NCBI RefSeq assembly: GCF_019192965.1
Contig: NZ_JAHTKU010000003.1
Coordinates: 124,001 to 188,000 of the forward strand
Direction: 5' to 3'
Source: Nocardioides daeguensis
GTDB taxonomy: Bacteria; Actinomycetota; Actinomycetes; Propionibacteriales; Nocardioidaceae
DNA length: 64,000 nt
In this document: one piece after another, positions 27,356 to 35,221 of the stretch
Layout: each line of letters opens with the position of its first letter
Position numbering within the stretch: position 1 is the first letter of the stretch
Notes under the pieces: generated by a model
The model's input: only the letters and a program-made list of their open reading frames with translations
The model's database searches: none
What the model was told of the DNA's origin: nothing
Program-made: the position numbers and the translations under genes

Positions 27356-29355
27356 CCGCCTACCCCCTCCTCACCACCCCCGCCACGGTCGGCGGGCTGG
27401 AGCTCCAGTCCCGGGCGGTGATGGGCTCGATGCACACCGGGCTCGAGGACCGGCCGTGGCACATCGACGAGCTGGCGGCGTACTTCGCCGAGCGCGCGGC
27501 GGGCGGCGTCGGCCTGATCGTCACCGGCGGCTACTCCCCCAACGTGCGCGGCTGGCTGCTGCCGTTCGGCTCGCAGATGACCACCCGCCTCAACGCGCAC
27601 CGCCACCAGCGGGTCACCGAGGCGGTCCACGCCAACGGCGGGAAGATCGCGCTGCAGCTGCTGCACGCCGGCCGCTACGGCTACACGCCGTTCAGCGTCT
27701 CGGCGAGCGCGACCAAGTCGCCGATCACCCCGTTCAAGGCCTCCGCCCTGTCGGGGCGCGCGGTCGAGAGGACCATCGACGACTTCGTCGCCTCCGCCAA
27801 GCTCGCCCGCAAGGCCGGGTACGACGGCATCGAGGTGATGGGCTCCGAGGGGTACCTGATCAACCAGTTCCTGGCGGCACGCACCAACCGTCGTACCGAC
27901 AAGTGGGGCGGCTCGGCCGAGAACCGGATGCGCTTCCCGGTCGAGATCGTGCGCCGGATCCGGCAGGAGCTGCCGGACTTCTTCGTCATGTACCGGATGT
28001 CGCTGCTCGACCTCGTCCCCGACGGCCAGACCTGGGCCGAGACCGTCGAGCTGGCGCACCGGCTCGAGGAGGCCGGCGCCAGCGTCTTCAACACCGGCAT
28101 CGGCTGGCACGAGGCACGGGTCCCCACCATCGTCACCAGCGTCCCGCGCGGCGCCTGGGTCGACAGCACGCTGCGGCTCAAGGAGGTCGTGTCGATCCCG
28201 GTGTGCGCGAGCAACCGGATCAACACCCCCGACGTGGCGGAGTCCGTGCTGGAGCAGGGCGTCGACCTGGTCTCGATGGCCCGTCCGTTCCTCGCCGACG
28301 CCGACCTCGTCGCGAAGGCCCGTGACGGTCGCGCCGACGAGATCAACACCTGCATCGGCTGCAACCAGGCGTGCCTCGACCACACCTTCCAGGCCAAGCG
28401 GGCCTCCTGCCTGGTCAACCCGCGCGCCTGCCACGAGACCACCCTGGTGCTCAGCCCCACCCGCCGCGCCCAGCGGGTCGCGATCGTCGGCGGCGGCCCC
28501 GCCGGCCTGGCGACCGCGGTCAGCGCCGCCGAGCGCGGCCACGACGTCACGCTCTTCGAGGCCGCCGACGAGCTGGGCGGCCAGTTCCGACTGGCCATGC
28601 AGATCCCCGGCAAGGAGGAGTTCGCCGAGACCCTGCGCTACTACCGCCGCCGGATGGAGGTGCTCGGCGTCAACGTGAAGCTGGCGACCCGGGCGACCCC
28701 CGACCTGCTTGCCGGGTACGACGAGGTCGTGGTCGCCACCGGCGTCGCGCCGCGCACCCCGACCATCCCCGGCATCGACCACGCCAAGGTCGTCTCCTAC
28801 CCCGACGCGATCACCGGCCGCGTTCCTGTGGGCGCCCGGGTGGCGGTCATCGGGGCGGGCGGCATCGGCTTCGACGTGTCCGAGCTGCTGGCGCACACGC
28901 CCGAGACCGTCGAGGAGTGGAAGGCGCACTGGGGGGTGGCCGACCCGGCCGTCGTCCGCGGGGGCGTGACGGACAAGGCGCCCCGCATCCCGGCCCGTGA
29001 GGTGTGGCTGCTGCAGCGCAAGGAGTCGGCCCAGGGCAAGGGCCTCGGCAAGACGTCGGGCTGGGTGCACCGCGCCGCCGTCAAGGACCTCGGCGTGCAC
29101 CAGCTCAGCGGCGTCACCTACGAGCGCATCGACGACCAGGGCCTGCACATCTCGGTCGAGGGGCGCCCGCAGGTGCTCGACGTCGACCACGTCGTGGTGT
29201 GCGCCGGACAGGAGTCGGTCCGCGGCCTGTACGACGACCTGCTTGCCTCGTCCTTCCCCGGCCGCGTCCACCTGATCGGCGGCGCCGACGTCGCGGCCGA
29301 GCTCGACGCCAAGCGCGCCATCAAGCAGGGCACCGAGCTGGCGGCGGCGCTGTGA
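27352..29355 (+). CDS. NADPH-dependent 2,4-dienoyl-CoA reductase-type flavoprotein (FadH-like)
   Basis: This is a 667-residue, three-part enzyme. Residues 1-~330 form an FMN-binding old-yellow-enzyme barrel with a Tyr in GSEGYLINQFLAARTNRRTD and a His in GIGWHEARVP, matching the catalytic pair of E. coli FadH. A 4Fe-4S cluster site follows at about residue 334 (CIGCNQAC...SCLVNP, spacing C-x2-C-x3-C-x11-C). The rest binds FAD and NAD(P)H (VAIVGGGPAGLATAVSAAERGHDV; VAVIGAGGIGFDVSELL). The reaction would be reduction of a conjugated double bond in an acyl-CoA or similar enone. The neighbouring KSI/SnoaL-like protein and PadR control leave the exact substrate open. Confidence 0.93.
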   Translation: MTAYPLLTTPATVGGLELQSRAVMGSMHTGLEDRPWHIDELAAYFAERAAGGVGLIVTGGYSPNVRGWLLPFGSQMTTRLNAHRHQRVTEAVHANGGKIALQLLHAGRYGYTPFSVSASATKSPITPFKASALSGRAVERTIDDFVASAKLARKAGYDGIEVMGSEGYLINQFLAARTNRRTDKWGGSAENRMRFPVEIVRRIRQELPDFFVMYRMSLLDLVPDGQTWAETVELAHRLEEAGASVFNTGIGWHEARVPTIVTSVPRGAWVDSTLRLKEVVSIPVCASNRINTPDVAESVLEQGVDLVSMARPFLADADLVAKARDGRADEINTCIGCNQACLDHTFQAKRASCLVNPRACHETTLVLSPTRRAQRVAIVGGGPAGLATAVSAAERGHDVTLFEAADELGGQFRLAMQIPGKEEFAETLRYYRRRMEVLGVNVKLATRATPDLLAGYDEVVVATGVAPRTPTIPGIDHAKVVSYPDAITGRVPVGARVAVIGAGGIGFDVSELLAHTPETVEEWKAHWGVADPAVVRGGVTDKAPRIPAREVWLLQRKESAQGKGLGKTSGWVHRAAVKDLGVHQLSGVTYERIDDQGLHISVEGRPQVLDVDHVVVCAGQESVRGLYDDLLASSFPGRVHLIGGADVAAELDAKRAIKQGTELAAAL

Positions 29356-29765
29356 GCGCCCCGGCGAGCGACGGATCCGCGTTCCGGGCCGCCGTCGAGG
29401 CCCGCGACATCGCGGCGATGCGGGCCTGCCTGGCCGAGGACGTCGTGTTCCGCAGCCCGGTCGCCCACAAGCCCTACGCGGGCAAGGCGATCACCGGCGC
29501 CATCCTGGCGAACGTGATCGAGGTCTTCGAGGACTTCCGCTACGTCCGCGAGCTCGAGGACACCACCGGGCACGCCCTCGTCTTCGAGGCGACGGTCGAC
29601 GGCCTCGAGCTCACCGGCTGCGACTTCCTCGTCCTCGACGACGACGGCCTGATCAGCGACTTCATGGTGATGGTCCGCCCGCTCAGGGCCGCCCAGGCCC
29701 TGGCCGAGCAGATGGGCGCCCGGTTCGACCGGATCGTCGCCCTGGCCGAGTCGGACGCGACATAA
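29352..29765 (+). CDS. SnoaL-like/NTF2-fold protein
   Basis: This 137-residue protein has the SnoaL-like pattern: FRAAVEARDIAAMRACLAEDVVFRSPVAHKPYAG near the N-terminus and strands such as ALVFEATVDGLELTGCDFLVLDDDGLISDFMVMVRP. Members include delta-5-3-ketosteroid isomerases, polyketide cyclases and many unknowns. The start GTG overlaps the FadH-like stop (GTGA), so it works in that operon. Its stop codon lies inside the first copy of the 88-bp repeat. A hydratase, isomerase or small-molecule binding role is possible. Confidence 0.88.
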   Translation: MSAPASDGSAFRAAVEARDIAAMRACLAEDVVFRSPVAHKPYAGKAITGAILANVIEVFEDFRYVRELEDTTGHALVFEATVDGLELTGCDFLVLDDDGLISDFMVMVRPLRAAQALAEQMGARFDRIVALAESDAT

Positions 29766-29846
29766 CGCGAGCCTGGACGACAGAACTGGCGCTGGGACGA
29801 GGAAGTTTCCTCGTCCCAGCGTGAGTTTCACCGGCCGGCCGGCGAA
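29759..29846. repeat. 88-bp palindromic repeat, copy 1
   Basis: It differs from copy 2 (30452-30539) at about six positions. It contains a hairpin with 15-bp arms, 29790-29804 and 29807-29821, around GT. It overlaps the stop codon of the SnoaL-like gene and lies between two convergent genes. Confidence 0.9.
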
Positions 29847-29863
29847 TCTGTCCTCGGCTGCCC

Positions 29864-30343
29864 TCACAAAGCCGGGTTGTCGGCGTCCCCGGGCCTCACG
29901 TCGCCGCGCCAGCCACCGGTCTCGGCGCCGCGGGACTCGATGAAGTCCTTGAAGCGCACCAGGTCGCCCTCGGCGCGGCGGTCGACGATCTGCAACGCGT
30001 CGCCCGCCTTCTCGACGATCCCCTCGGGCTCGAACTCCATCCGCAGCGTGACCCGGGTCGAATGACCGAGCTCGCCCGGCGCGAAGGACACGGTGCCGTC
30101 GTTCTTCGTCCCACCGAGGGCACGCCAGGTGATCCTCTCGTCGGGGGTCTGGTCGACGATCTCGGCGTCCCACTCGCGGCGCACGCCGGCGATGTCGGCG
30201 CGCCAGTGCAGGTGCGTGTCGTCGAGCTGGCGGACCTCCTCGACGCCCTCCATGAAGGACGGGAAGGTCTCGAACTGGGTCCACTGGTCGTAGGCCGTGC
30301 GGACGGGAACGTCGACGACGACGGACTTCTCGATCGTGCTCAT
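29864..30343 (-). CDS. SRPBCC-family (cyclase/dehydrase, START-like) protein
   Basis: The 159-residue protein begins with the family's strand-helix pattern (IEKSVVVDVPVRTAYDQWTQFETFPSFMEGVEEVRQLD). It continues with LHWRADIAGVRREWDAEIVDQ and a long C-terminal helix, as in Coq10/polyketide-cyclase-like START proteins that bind hydrophobic ligands. The C-terminal ~30 residues are hydrophilic. It is a single gene flanked on both sides by copies of the 88-bp repeat. Ligand and role are unknown. Confidence 0.9.
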   Translation of the reverse strand: MSTIEKSVVVDVPVRTAYDQWTQFETFPSFMEGVEEVRQLDDTHLHWRADIAGVRREWDAEIVDQTPDERITWRALGGTKNDGTVSFAPGELGHSTRVTLRMEFEPEGIVEKAGDALQIVDRRAEGDLVRFKDFIESRGAETGGWRGDVRPGDADNPAL

Positions 30344-30451
30344 GCTTCGTGCTCCTCTCGTCGGTTCACCCGGGCAGTACCCGAGTCCGTCCGAGCGGAA
30401 CCGGGCTGATCGAGAGGACCGAGAAGATCGAGCAGACCGGCGATCCGGCGT

Positions 30452-30541
30452 GACATAACGCGAACCTGGACGACGAAACTGGCGCTGGGACGAGGAAGTT
30501 TCCTCGTCCCAGCGCCAGTTTCACCGGCCGGCCGGTGAAAC
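30452..30541. repeat. 88-bp palindromic repeat, copy 2, with two perfect palindromes
   Basis: 30475-30522 is a perfect inverted repeat with 23-bp arms and a 2-base centre. 30518-30541 is a perfect 24-bp palindrome (GTTTCACCGGCCGGCCGGTGAAAC is split over its two halves, each 12 bases). The unit repeats the DNA at 29759-29846 in the same orientation. It lies between divergent genes, so it is not a simple terminator. Confidence 0.9.
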
Positions 30542-30617
30542 TCCCTCACCGCCCCGCCTGTCACGGTGCCCCGACCCTGCTGGCGCAAAGCTCGTGCCCC
30601 TTGTCCCCGCCGCACCG

Positions 30618-30623
30618 TAGGGT
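30618..30623 (+). promoter_or_regulatory. leaderless-type -10 box TAGGGT for the ABC transporter operon
   Basis: TAGGGT ends 7 bp before the ATG at 30631, the first gene of the four-gene transporter operon. Confidence 0.6.
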
Positions 30624-30630
30624 TCCCCGC

Positions 30631-31443
30631 ATGGGGATCGAGTTCCGGGACGTCGGCAAGACCTACCCCGACGGCACCGTCGCGGTGACCGGCTTCTCGT
30701 GCACCGTCCCCTCCCACCGCACCCTCGCCCTCGTCGGCACGTCCGGGTCCGGGAAGACCACGCTGATGCGGATGGTCAACCGGATGGTCGAGCCGACGAC
30801 GGGTTCGGTGCTCATCGACGGGCGCGACGTGCGCGAGCTCGACAAGGTCGCCCTGCGCCGCTCGATCGGCTACGTGCCCCAGGCCGGCGGACTGCTCCCC
30901 CACCGGCGGGTGGTCGACAACGTGGCGACGGTCCCGGTCCTGACCGGTACGCCGAGGCGCGCGGCCCGCGACGCCGCGCTGGCCCTGCTCGAGCGGGTCG
31001 GCATCGATCCCGCGCTCGGCAGGCGCTACCCCGCGCAGCTCTCCGGTGGCCAGCAGCAGCGGGTGGCGGTGGCTCGGGCGCTCGCCGCGGAGCCCAACAT
31101 CCTGCTCATGGACGAGCCGTTCGGGGCGGTGGACCCGATCGTGCGCCGCGGCCTGCAGGACCAGCTGCTGCAGCTGCAGGCCGAGCTGGGCAAGACCATC
31201 GTGCTGGTCACCCACGACATCGACGAGGCCTTCCGGCTCGGTGACGAGGTGGTGATCCTGCGCACCGGCGGGATCGTCGCGCAGACCGGGACGCCCAAGG
31301 AGATCGTGGCCGCGCCGGCCGACGAGTTCGTGCGCGACTTCATCGGCGCCGACCGCGCCGAGCGGGCGCTGCGCACCGTCGACGTCGACGGCCGCAGCGT
31401 CGTGGTCGACGGCGACGGCCGACCGGTCGGGGTGCTGGAGTGA
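30631..31443 (+). CDS. osmolyte (betaine/choline-type) ABC transporter ATP-binding protein
   Basis: The 270-residue ATPase has Walker A GTSGSGKTT, Q-loop YVPQAGGLLPHRRVVDN, signature LSGGQQQRVAVARAL, Walker B ILLMDEPFGAVDP and H-loop VTHDIDEA. The LDKVALRRSIGYVPQ stretch and the FIGADRAERALR tail are typical of OpuCA/OpuBA/ProV-type subunits. It lacks a full C-terminal CBS pair. Two permeases and a binding protein follow in the same operon, so it powers import of a compatible solute such as glycine betaine, choline or carnitine. Confidence 0.93.
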   Translation: MGIEFRDVGKTYPDGTVAVTGFSCTVPSHRTLALVGTSGSGKTTLMRMVNRMVEPTTGSVLIDGRDVRELDKVALRRSIGYVPQAGGLLPHRRVVDNVATVPVLTGTPRRAARDAALALLERVGIDPALGRRYPAQLSGGQQQRVAVARALAAEPNILLMDEPFGAVDPIVRRGLQDQLLQLQAELGKTIVLVTHDIDEAFRLGDEVVILRTGGIVAQTGTPKEIVAAPADEFVRDFIGADRAERALRTVDVDGRSVVVDGDGRPVGVLE

Positions 31444-31450
31444 TCACCCG

Positions 31451-32104
31451 GTGAGCTGGCTCGACGCCAACCGCGACTACGTCCTCGACATGCTGCTCCA
31501 GCACGTCCGGCTGTCCGTGCCCGCCATCGTGATCAGCGTCCTGGTCGCGGTGGTCCTGGGCCGGGTCGCCTGGCGCTGGCCCCGCGCCGGCACCGTGGTC
31601 CTCGGCAGCGCGAGCCTGCTCTACTCGGTGCCCGCGCTGCCGCTGCTCATCGTGATCCCGGTCCTGCTCGGCATCCCGCTGCGCTCCGGCCTCACGCTCG
31701 TCGTGGCGTTGGCCGTCTACGGCACCGCCCTGCTCGCCGGTACGGCGGCCGACGCGTTCGGCTCCGTCGACGCGCGGGTGCGGGAGGCGGCCGAGGCGAT
31801 GGGCTACTCGCGGGCCGGGTTGCTCTGGAAGGTCGACCTGCCGCTCGCCGTCCCCGTGCTGCTCTCGGGGATCCGGGTGGTCACCGTCAGCACCGTCAGC
31901 CTGGTCACGATCGGCGCGCTGGTCGGCATCCCGAGCCTCGGCAACCTCCTCACCGACGGCTTCCAGCGCGACATCCGTGCCGAGATCGTGACCGGCGTGC
32001 TCGGCACCATGCTGCTCGCCGTCACCCTCGACGCACTGTTGGTCGCGCTCGGACGGGTCGTCACCCCCTGGCGGGCGGCCACCCCGGCGGGAGGCGCGTC
32101 GTGA
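31451..32104 (+). CDS. osmolyte ABC transporter permease, first subunit
   Basis: This 217-residue integral membrane protein has about five to six hydrophobic segments and the OpuC/OpuB-type permease loop VREAAEAMGYSRAGLLWKVDLPLAVPVLLSGIR that docks on the ATPase. The start GTG is 7 bp after the ATPase stop. It overlaps the second permease by 4 bp. The two permeases form the heterodimeric channel. Confidence 0.92.
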   Translation: MSWLDANRDYVLDMLLQHVRLSVPAIVISVLVAVVLGRVAWRWPRAGTVVLGSASLLYSVPALPLLIVIPVLLGIPLRSGLTLVVALAVYGTALLAGTAADAFGSVDARVREAAEAMGYSRAGLLWKVDLPLAVPVLLSGIRVVTVSTVSLVTIGALVGIPSLGNLLTDGFQRDIRAEIVTGVLGTMLLAVTLDALLVALGRVVTPWRAATPAGGAS

Positions 32105-32769
32105 ACCTGTTCGGCGACGCCCTGGCCTGGATCACCGACGGCGCCCACTGGGGCGGCCCGGGCGGCATCGACCACCGGGTCGTGCAGCACCTGCTCGTCA
32201 CCTTCGCCGCGGTCGCCCTCGCGGCCGTGCTGGCACTCCCGCTCGGGATCCTGATCGGCCACACCGGCCGCGGTCGGCTGGTCGTGGTCGCCCTGGCGGG
32301 CGCGGTGCGGGCGGTCCCGACCCTCGGCCTGCTCACCCTGCTCGGGCTGGCGCTCGGCATCGGCATCCAGGCGCCGCTGATCGCGCTGGTCGCCCTCGCC
32401 TTCCCCTCGCTCCTGGCCGGTGCGTACGCCGGCATCGAGGCCGCCGACCGCGGGGCGGTCGACGCCGCCCGTGCCGTCGGGATGAGCGAGTGGCAGCTGG
32501 TCACCCGGGTCGAGATCCCCCTCGGCGCCGACGTCATCCTCGGCGGGATCCGGGCCGCGACGCTGCAGGTCGTCGCGACGGCCACGCTGGCGGCCTACAT
32601 CTCCGACACGGGGCTGGGCCGCTACCTCTTCTCCGGCCTCAAGTCCCGCCAGTACGACCAGATGCTCGCCGGCGCACTCCTCGTCGCCGCCCTGGCGCTC
32701 GTGCTCGACCTCACCATGGCTGCCCTCCAGCGGGCCAGCCGACCCACCACCCGAAAGGTTCCCTCATGA
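32101..32769 (+). CDS. osmolyte ABC transporter permease, second subunit
   Basis: The 222-residue membrane protein is homologous to the first permease, with the coupling loop VDAARAVGMSEWQLVTRVEIPLGADVILGGIRAATLQVVATATLAAYI near the end. It starts with GTG overlapping the first permease stop (GTGA) and ends overlapping the binding-protein start (ATGA), so all four subunits are co-translated. Confidence 0.92.
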   Translation: MNLFGDALAWITDGAHWGGPGGIDHRVVQHLLVTFAAVALAAVLALPLGILIGHTGRGRLVVVALAGAVRAVPTLGLLTLLGLALGIGIQAPLIALVALAFPSLLAGAYAGIEAADRGAVDAARAVGMSEWQLVTRVEIPLGADVILGGIRAATLQVVATATLAAYISDTGLGRYLFSGLKSRQYDQMLAGALLVAALALVLDLTMAALQRASRPTTRKVPS

Positions 32770-33689
32770 CCCGCACCCCGCTCCGGTCCAGGCAGCTCGG
32801 TCTCGCCCTGGTCGCGGCCGCCGCGCTCTCCCTCACCGCCTGCGGCAGCGACGACCCGCTCAGCTCCGGCGACGGCGGCAAGGGCGGCGACAAGATCGTG
32901 ATCGGCTCGCAGGACTACTACTCCAACGAGATCATCGCCGAGGCCTACGCCCAGGCGCTCGAGGCCGCCGACATCGAGGTCGAGCGGGACTTCCGGATCG
33001 GCCAGCGCGAGGCCTACCTCCCCGGCATCGAGGACGGCTCGATCGACCTGTTCCCGGAGTACACCGGCCCGTTGCTGCAGGTCTGGCAGCCCGACACCAC
33101 CGCCCGCCTCGCCGACGACGTGTACGACGAGCTCGAGGACGCCGCCGACGACAAGGGCCTGGAGGTGCTCGACCAGTCCCCCGCCACCGACCAGGACTCC
33201 TACGTCGTGACCGCTGCGTTCGCCGAGAAGTACGACCTCGCCACGATCGAGGACCTCGCGAAGGTCACCGAGAAGCTCACCTTCGGCGCGAACTCCGAGG
33301 CCGAGAGCCGCCCCAACGGCCCGAAGGGCCTCAAGGACACCTACGGGGTCGACGTGGCCTTCACGCCGATCGAGGACAGCGGCGGCCCGCTCACCGTCAA
33401 GGCGCTCAAGGACGGATCGATCCAGCTCGCGATCATCTACACCGGCGACCCCTCGATCAAGAAGAACGACCTGGTGACCCTCGAGGACACCAAGGGACTG
33501 TTCCTGGCCTCGCACGTGGTCCCCGTCGCCAGCGACGACCTCAGCGACAAGGCCAAGGGCATCATCAACAAGGTGAGCGCGGCGATGTCGCCGGAGGACC
33601 TGGTCGACCTCGACGCCCGCAGCGTCGACGAGGAGCTGCCCGCCGCGACCATCGCGAAGGACTGGCTGCAGAAGGAGGGGTTGCTCTGA
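32766..33689 (+). CDS. osmolyte ABC transporter substrate-binding lipoprotein
   Basis: The 307-residue protein has a lipoprotein signal peptide with lipobox LTAC, so it is anchored outside the membrane. It is an OpuAC/OpuCC-type binding protein: IVIGSQDYYSNEIIAEAYAQALEA, the segment GSIDLFPEYTGPLLQVW and QLAIIYTGDPSIKKNDLV are the usual landmarks. The Tyr-rich positions are the kind that build the cage for quaternary amines. The exact ligand (betaine, choline, carnitine) cannot be decided from sequence. Confidence 0.93.
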   Translation: MTRTPLRSRQLGLALVAAAALSLTACGSDDPLSSGDGGKGGDKIVIGSQDYYSNEIIAEAYAQALEAADIEVERDFRIGQREAYLPGIEDGSIDLFPEYTGPLLQVWQPDTTARLADDVYDELEDAADDKGLEVLDQSPATDQDSYVVTAAFAEKYDLATIEDLAKVTEKLTFGANSEAESRPNGPKGLKDTYGVDVAFTPIEDSGGPLTVKALKDGSIQLAIIYTGDPSIKKNDLVTLEDTKGLFLASHVVPVASDDLSDKAKGIINKVSAAMSPEDLVDLDARSVDEELPAATIAKDWLQKEGLL

Positions 33690-33722
33690 GCGCGGACCAC
33701 GGGGCACGCGAGGATCTCTGAC

Positions 33723-34106
33723 ATGACCACCGCCGCGCTGGCGTTCGCCGGCCTCGCCGCCCTGCTCCACGTCTACATCTGGGTGATGGAGTCGTTGACC
33801 TGGACCACTCCCCGCACCCGCGCGACGTTCGGCATCAGCCCGGCGGAGGCGGAGGCGACGAAGGAGATGGCCTTCAACCAGGGCTTCTACAACCTCTTCC
33901 TCGCCGTCATCACCGCGGGCGGCATCGCCGCGTTCGGCGCCGACGACGACCGCGTCGGCGCCACGCTGGTGTTCTGCGGCGCCGGCTCGATGGTCGCCGC
34001 GGGCCTGGTGCTGCTGCTGTCCTCACCCGACAAGGCGCGCGCCGCGATCACCCAGCTCGCCCTCCCGGCGGTCGCGGTCGCGCTGCTGGCGGTCGCGCTG
34101 GCCTGA
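33723..34106 (+). CDS. DUF1304 membrane protein
   Basis: This 127-residue protein has four hydrophobic helices. The DUF1304 signature includes HVYIWVMESLTW near the start and NQGFYNLFLA near residue 53. The family is of unknown function. It stands alone between the transporter operon and a convergent gene 4 bp away. Confidence 0.9.
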   Translation: MTTAALAFAGLAALLHVYIWVMESLTWTTPRTRATFGISPAEAEATKEMAFNQGFYNLFLAVITAGGIAAFGADDDRVGATLVFCGAGSMVAAGLVLLLSSPDKARAAITQLALPAVAVALLAVALA

Positions 34107-34110
34107 GACG

Positions 34111-34647
34111 TCAGTCCCGCGCCAGGACGAAGAAGTACGGCGGCGCGTCGCGCAGGTCCATGCAGCCCAGCAGGGTGTCCTCGTCGACCCGCCGGAACAG
34201 GTCGATGATCGGCAGGTGGTCGTAGCTCATCCCCGCCGTGACGACGCCGCGGTACTCGACGTTGCGCAGCCGCGCCCGCGCCTTCCTCGTCCGCAGCGCC
34301 GGCAGCGCCGCCCCCATGACGGTGCGTCCGCGGGCGACCACGCCGGACGGGATCTTGTCGAGGAGGCCGAACGGGATCCGTCGCGGGTCGACCGAGACGA
34401 TGTCGCCGGACGGCGCGCGGAACAGCAGCGGGTGCACGTCGTCGACCGAGTCGAACTGCTTGCCGTACCAGCCCGACGCCTCCAGCAGCCCGTCCATCGG
34501 GTGGCCGGTGGCGAGCTCCCGGCCGTGCCAGCGACCGGTGATCTCCTCGGCCCGCACCGCCGGGAGGCTGTCGAAGAGGGCGAGGGCGTCGTCGAGCGCG
34601 CAGGCGGGCTCGAGCGCAGCGAGGCGGTCGCTGGGAATGACAGTCAT
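34111..34647 (-). CDS. GXWXG/DUF4334 domain protein
   Basis: This 178-residue protein has the N-terminal GxWxG motif (EEITGRWHGRELATGHPMDGLL) and the C-terminal DUF4334 part (ARLRNVEYRGVVTAGMSYDHLPIIDLFRRVDEDTLLGCMDLR) ending FFVLARD. These domains are found together in proteins of unknown function. ATG 34647 is chosen because it begins the conserved region. A perfect 8-bp-arm inverted repeat overlaps this start codon and may serve as an operator or mRNA hairpin. Confidence 0.9.
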   Translation of the reverse strand: MTVIPSDRLAALEPACALDDALALFDSLPAVRAEEITGRWHGRELATGHPMDGLLEASGWYGKQFDSVDDVHPLLFRAPSGDIVSVDPRRIPFGLLDKIPSGVVARGRTVMGAALPALRTRKARARLRNVEYRGVVTAGMSYDHLPIIDLFRRVDEDTLLGCMDLRDAPPYFFVLARD

Positions 34648-34656
34648 GCTGTCATT
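34636..34656. promoter_or_regulatory. inverted repeat over the DUF4334 start codon
   Basis: AATGACAG (34636-34643) is exactly inverted at 34649-34656 with a 5-bp centre that contains the ATG region. It may block translation or be an operator. Confidence 0.55.
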
Positions 34657-34672
34657 GTTCCGCACGGGCGGC

Positions 34673-35071
34673 TCAGCGCCCGCCGGACGCCCGCTTCTTG
34701 ACATCGGCCCACGCGAACCGTTGCCGCAGTGTCGCTCCGCTCGGCACGCCGTCGTGGCCCTTGGCCCAGGCCGCGTAGTCGGCGAACGAGCCGGTGCTGC
34801 CGGGCTCGGCGAGGTAGCGGGCGACGATCGCCACGACGTCGTCGTCGCTCCACCGACGGCTGGTCGACCGGGTCTTGTTGGTGGCGACCCCCGCCTGCGC
34901 GCACGCGGCGTTCCACGACCCGAACCGGCGGATCAGCAGCGCGGGCGAGGCGGCGAGACGCTGGCGCTGCCAGCCGTCGTACGCCGCCGCGGTCAGCGGC
35001 TCGCCGAGCTCGGCTGCCGCGGCGGCGAGGTCGGCGGCGATCTGCTCGTCGGAGAACTCAGGGACCCGCAT
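34673..35071 (-). CDS. small protein with two HARE-like repeats
   Basis: The 132-residue protein has two similar units: a first with AAAYDGWQRQR, ASPALLIRRFGSWNAACAQAG, and a second with FADYAAWAKGHDGVPSGATLRQRFAWADVKKRA. This is the pattern of homing-endonuclease-associated repeats (small helix-turn-helix-like DNA-binding units). No endonuclease catalytic domain is attached. It may be a stand-alone DNA-binding protein. ATG 35071 gives the first residue before the conserved part. Confidence 0.8.
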   Translation of the reverse strand: MRVPEFSDEQIAADLAAAAAELGEPLTAAAYDGWQRQRLAASPALLIRRFGSWNAACAQAGVATNKTRSTSRRWSDDDVVAIVARYLAEPGSTGSFADYAAWAKGHDGVPSGATLRQRFAWADVKKRASGGR

Positions 35072-35221
35072 GCAGCCCACCGTAGCCATCCGGCCGCCTG
35101 TTGTCCGTCGGGGACGAAGGCGCGCGCGATCTTCGGTCGTCGTGGCCGTGACCGTCGACACAGGGGCGAACCTACGGTCGGGACATCCGCTGCGGCGGCC
35201 CGTCCTGAAGGAGCCAGACCG

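Noticed and set aside
29759..30541. CRISPR-like repeats
   Set aside because: There are only two units, 88 bp each and about 690 bp apart, with a gene between them and no spacers or cas genes.
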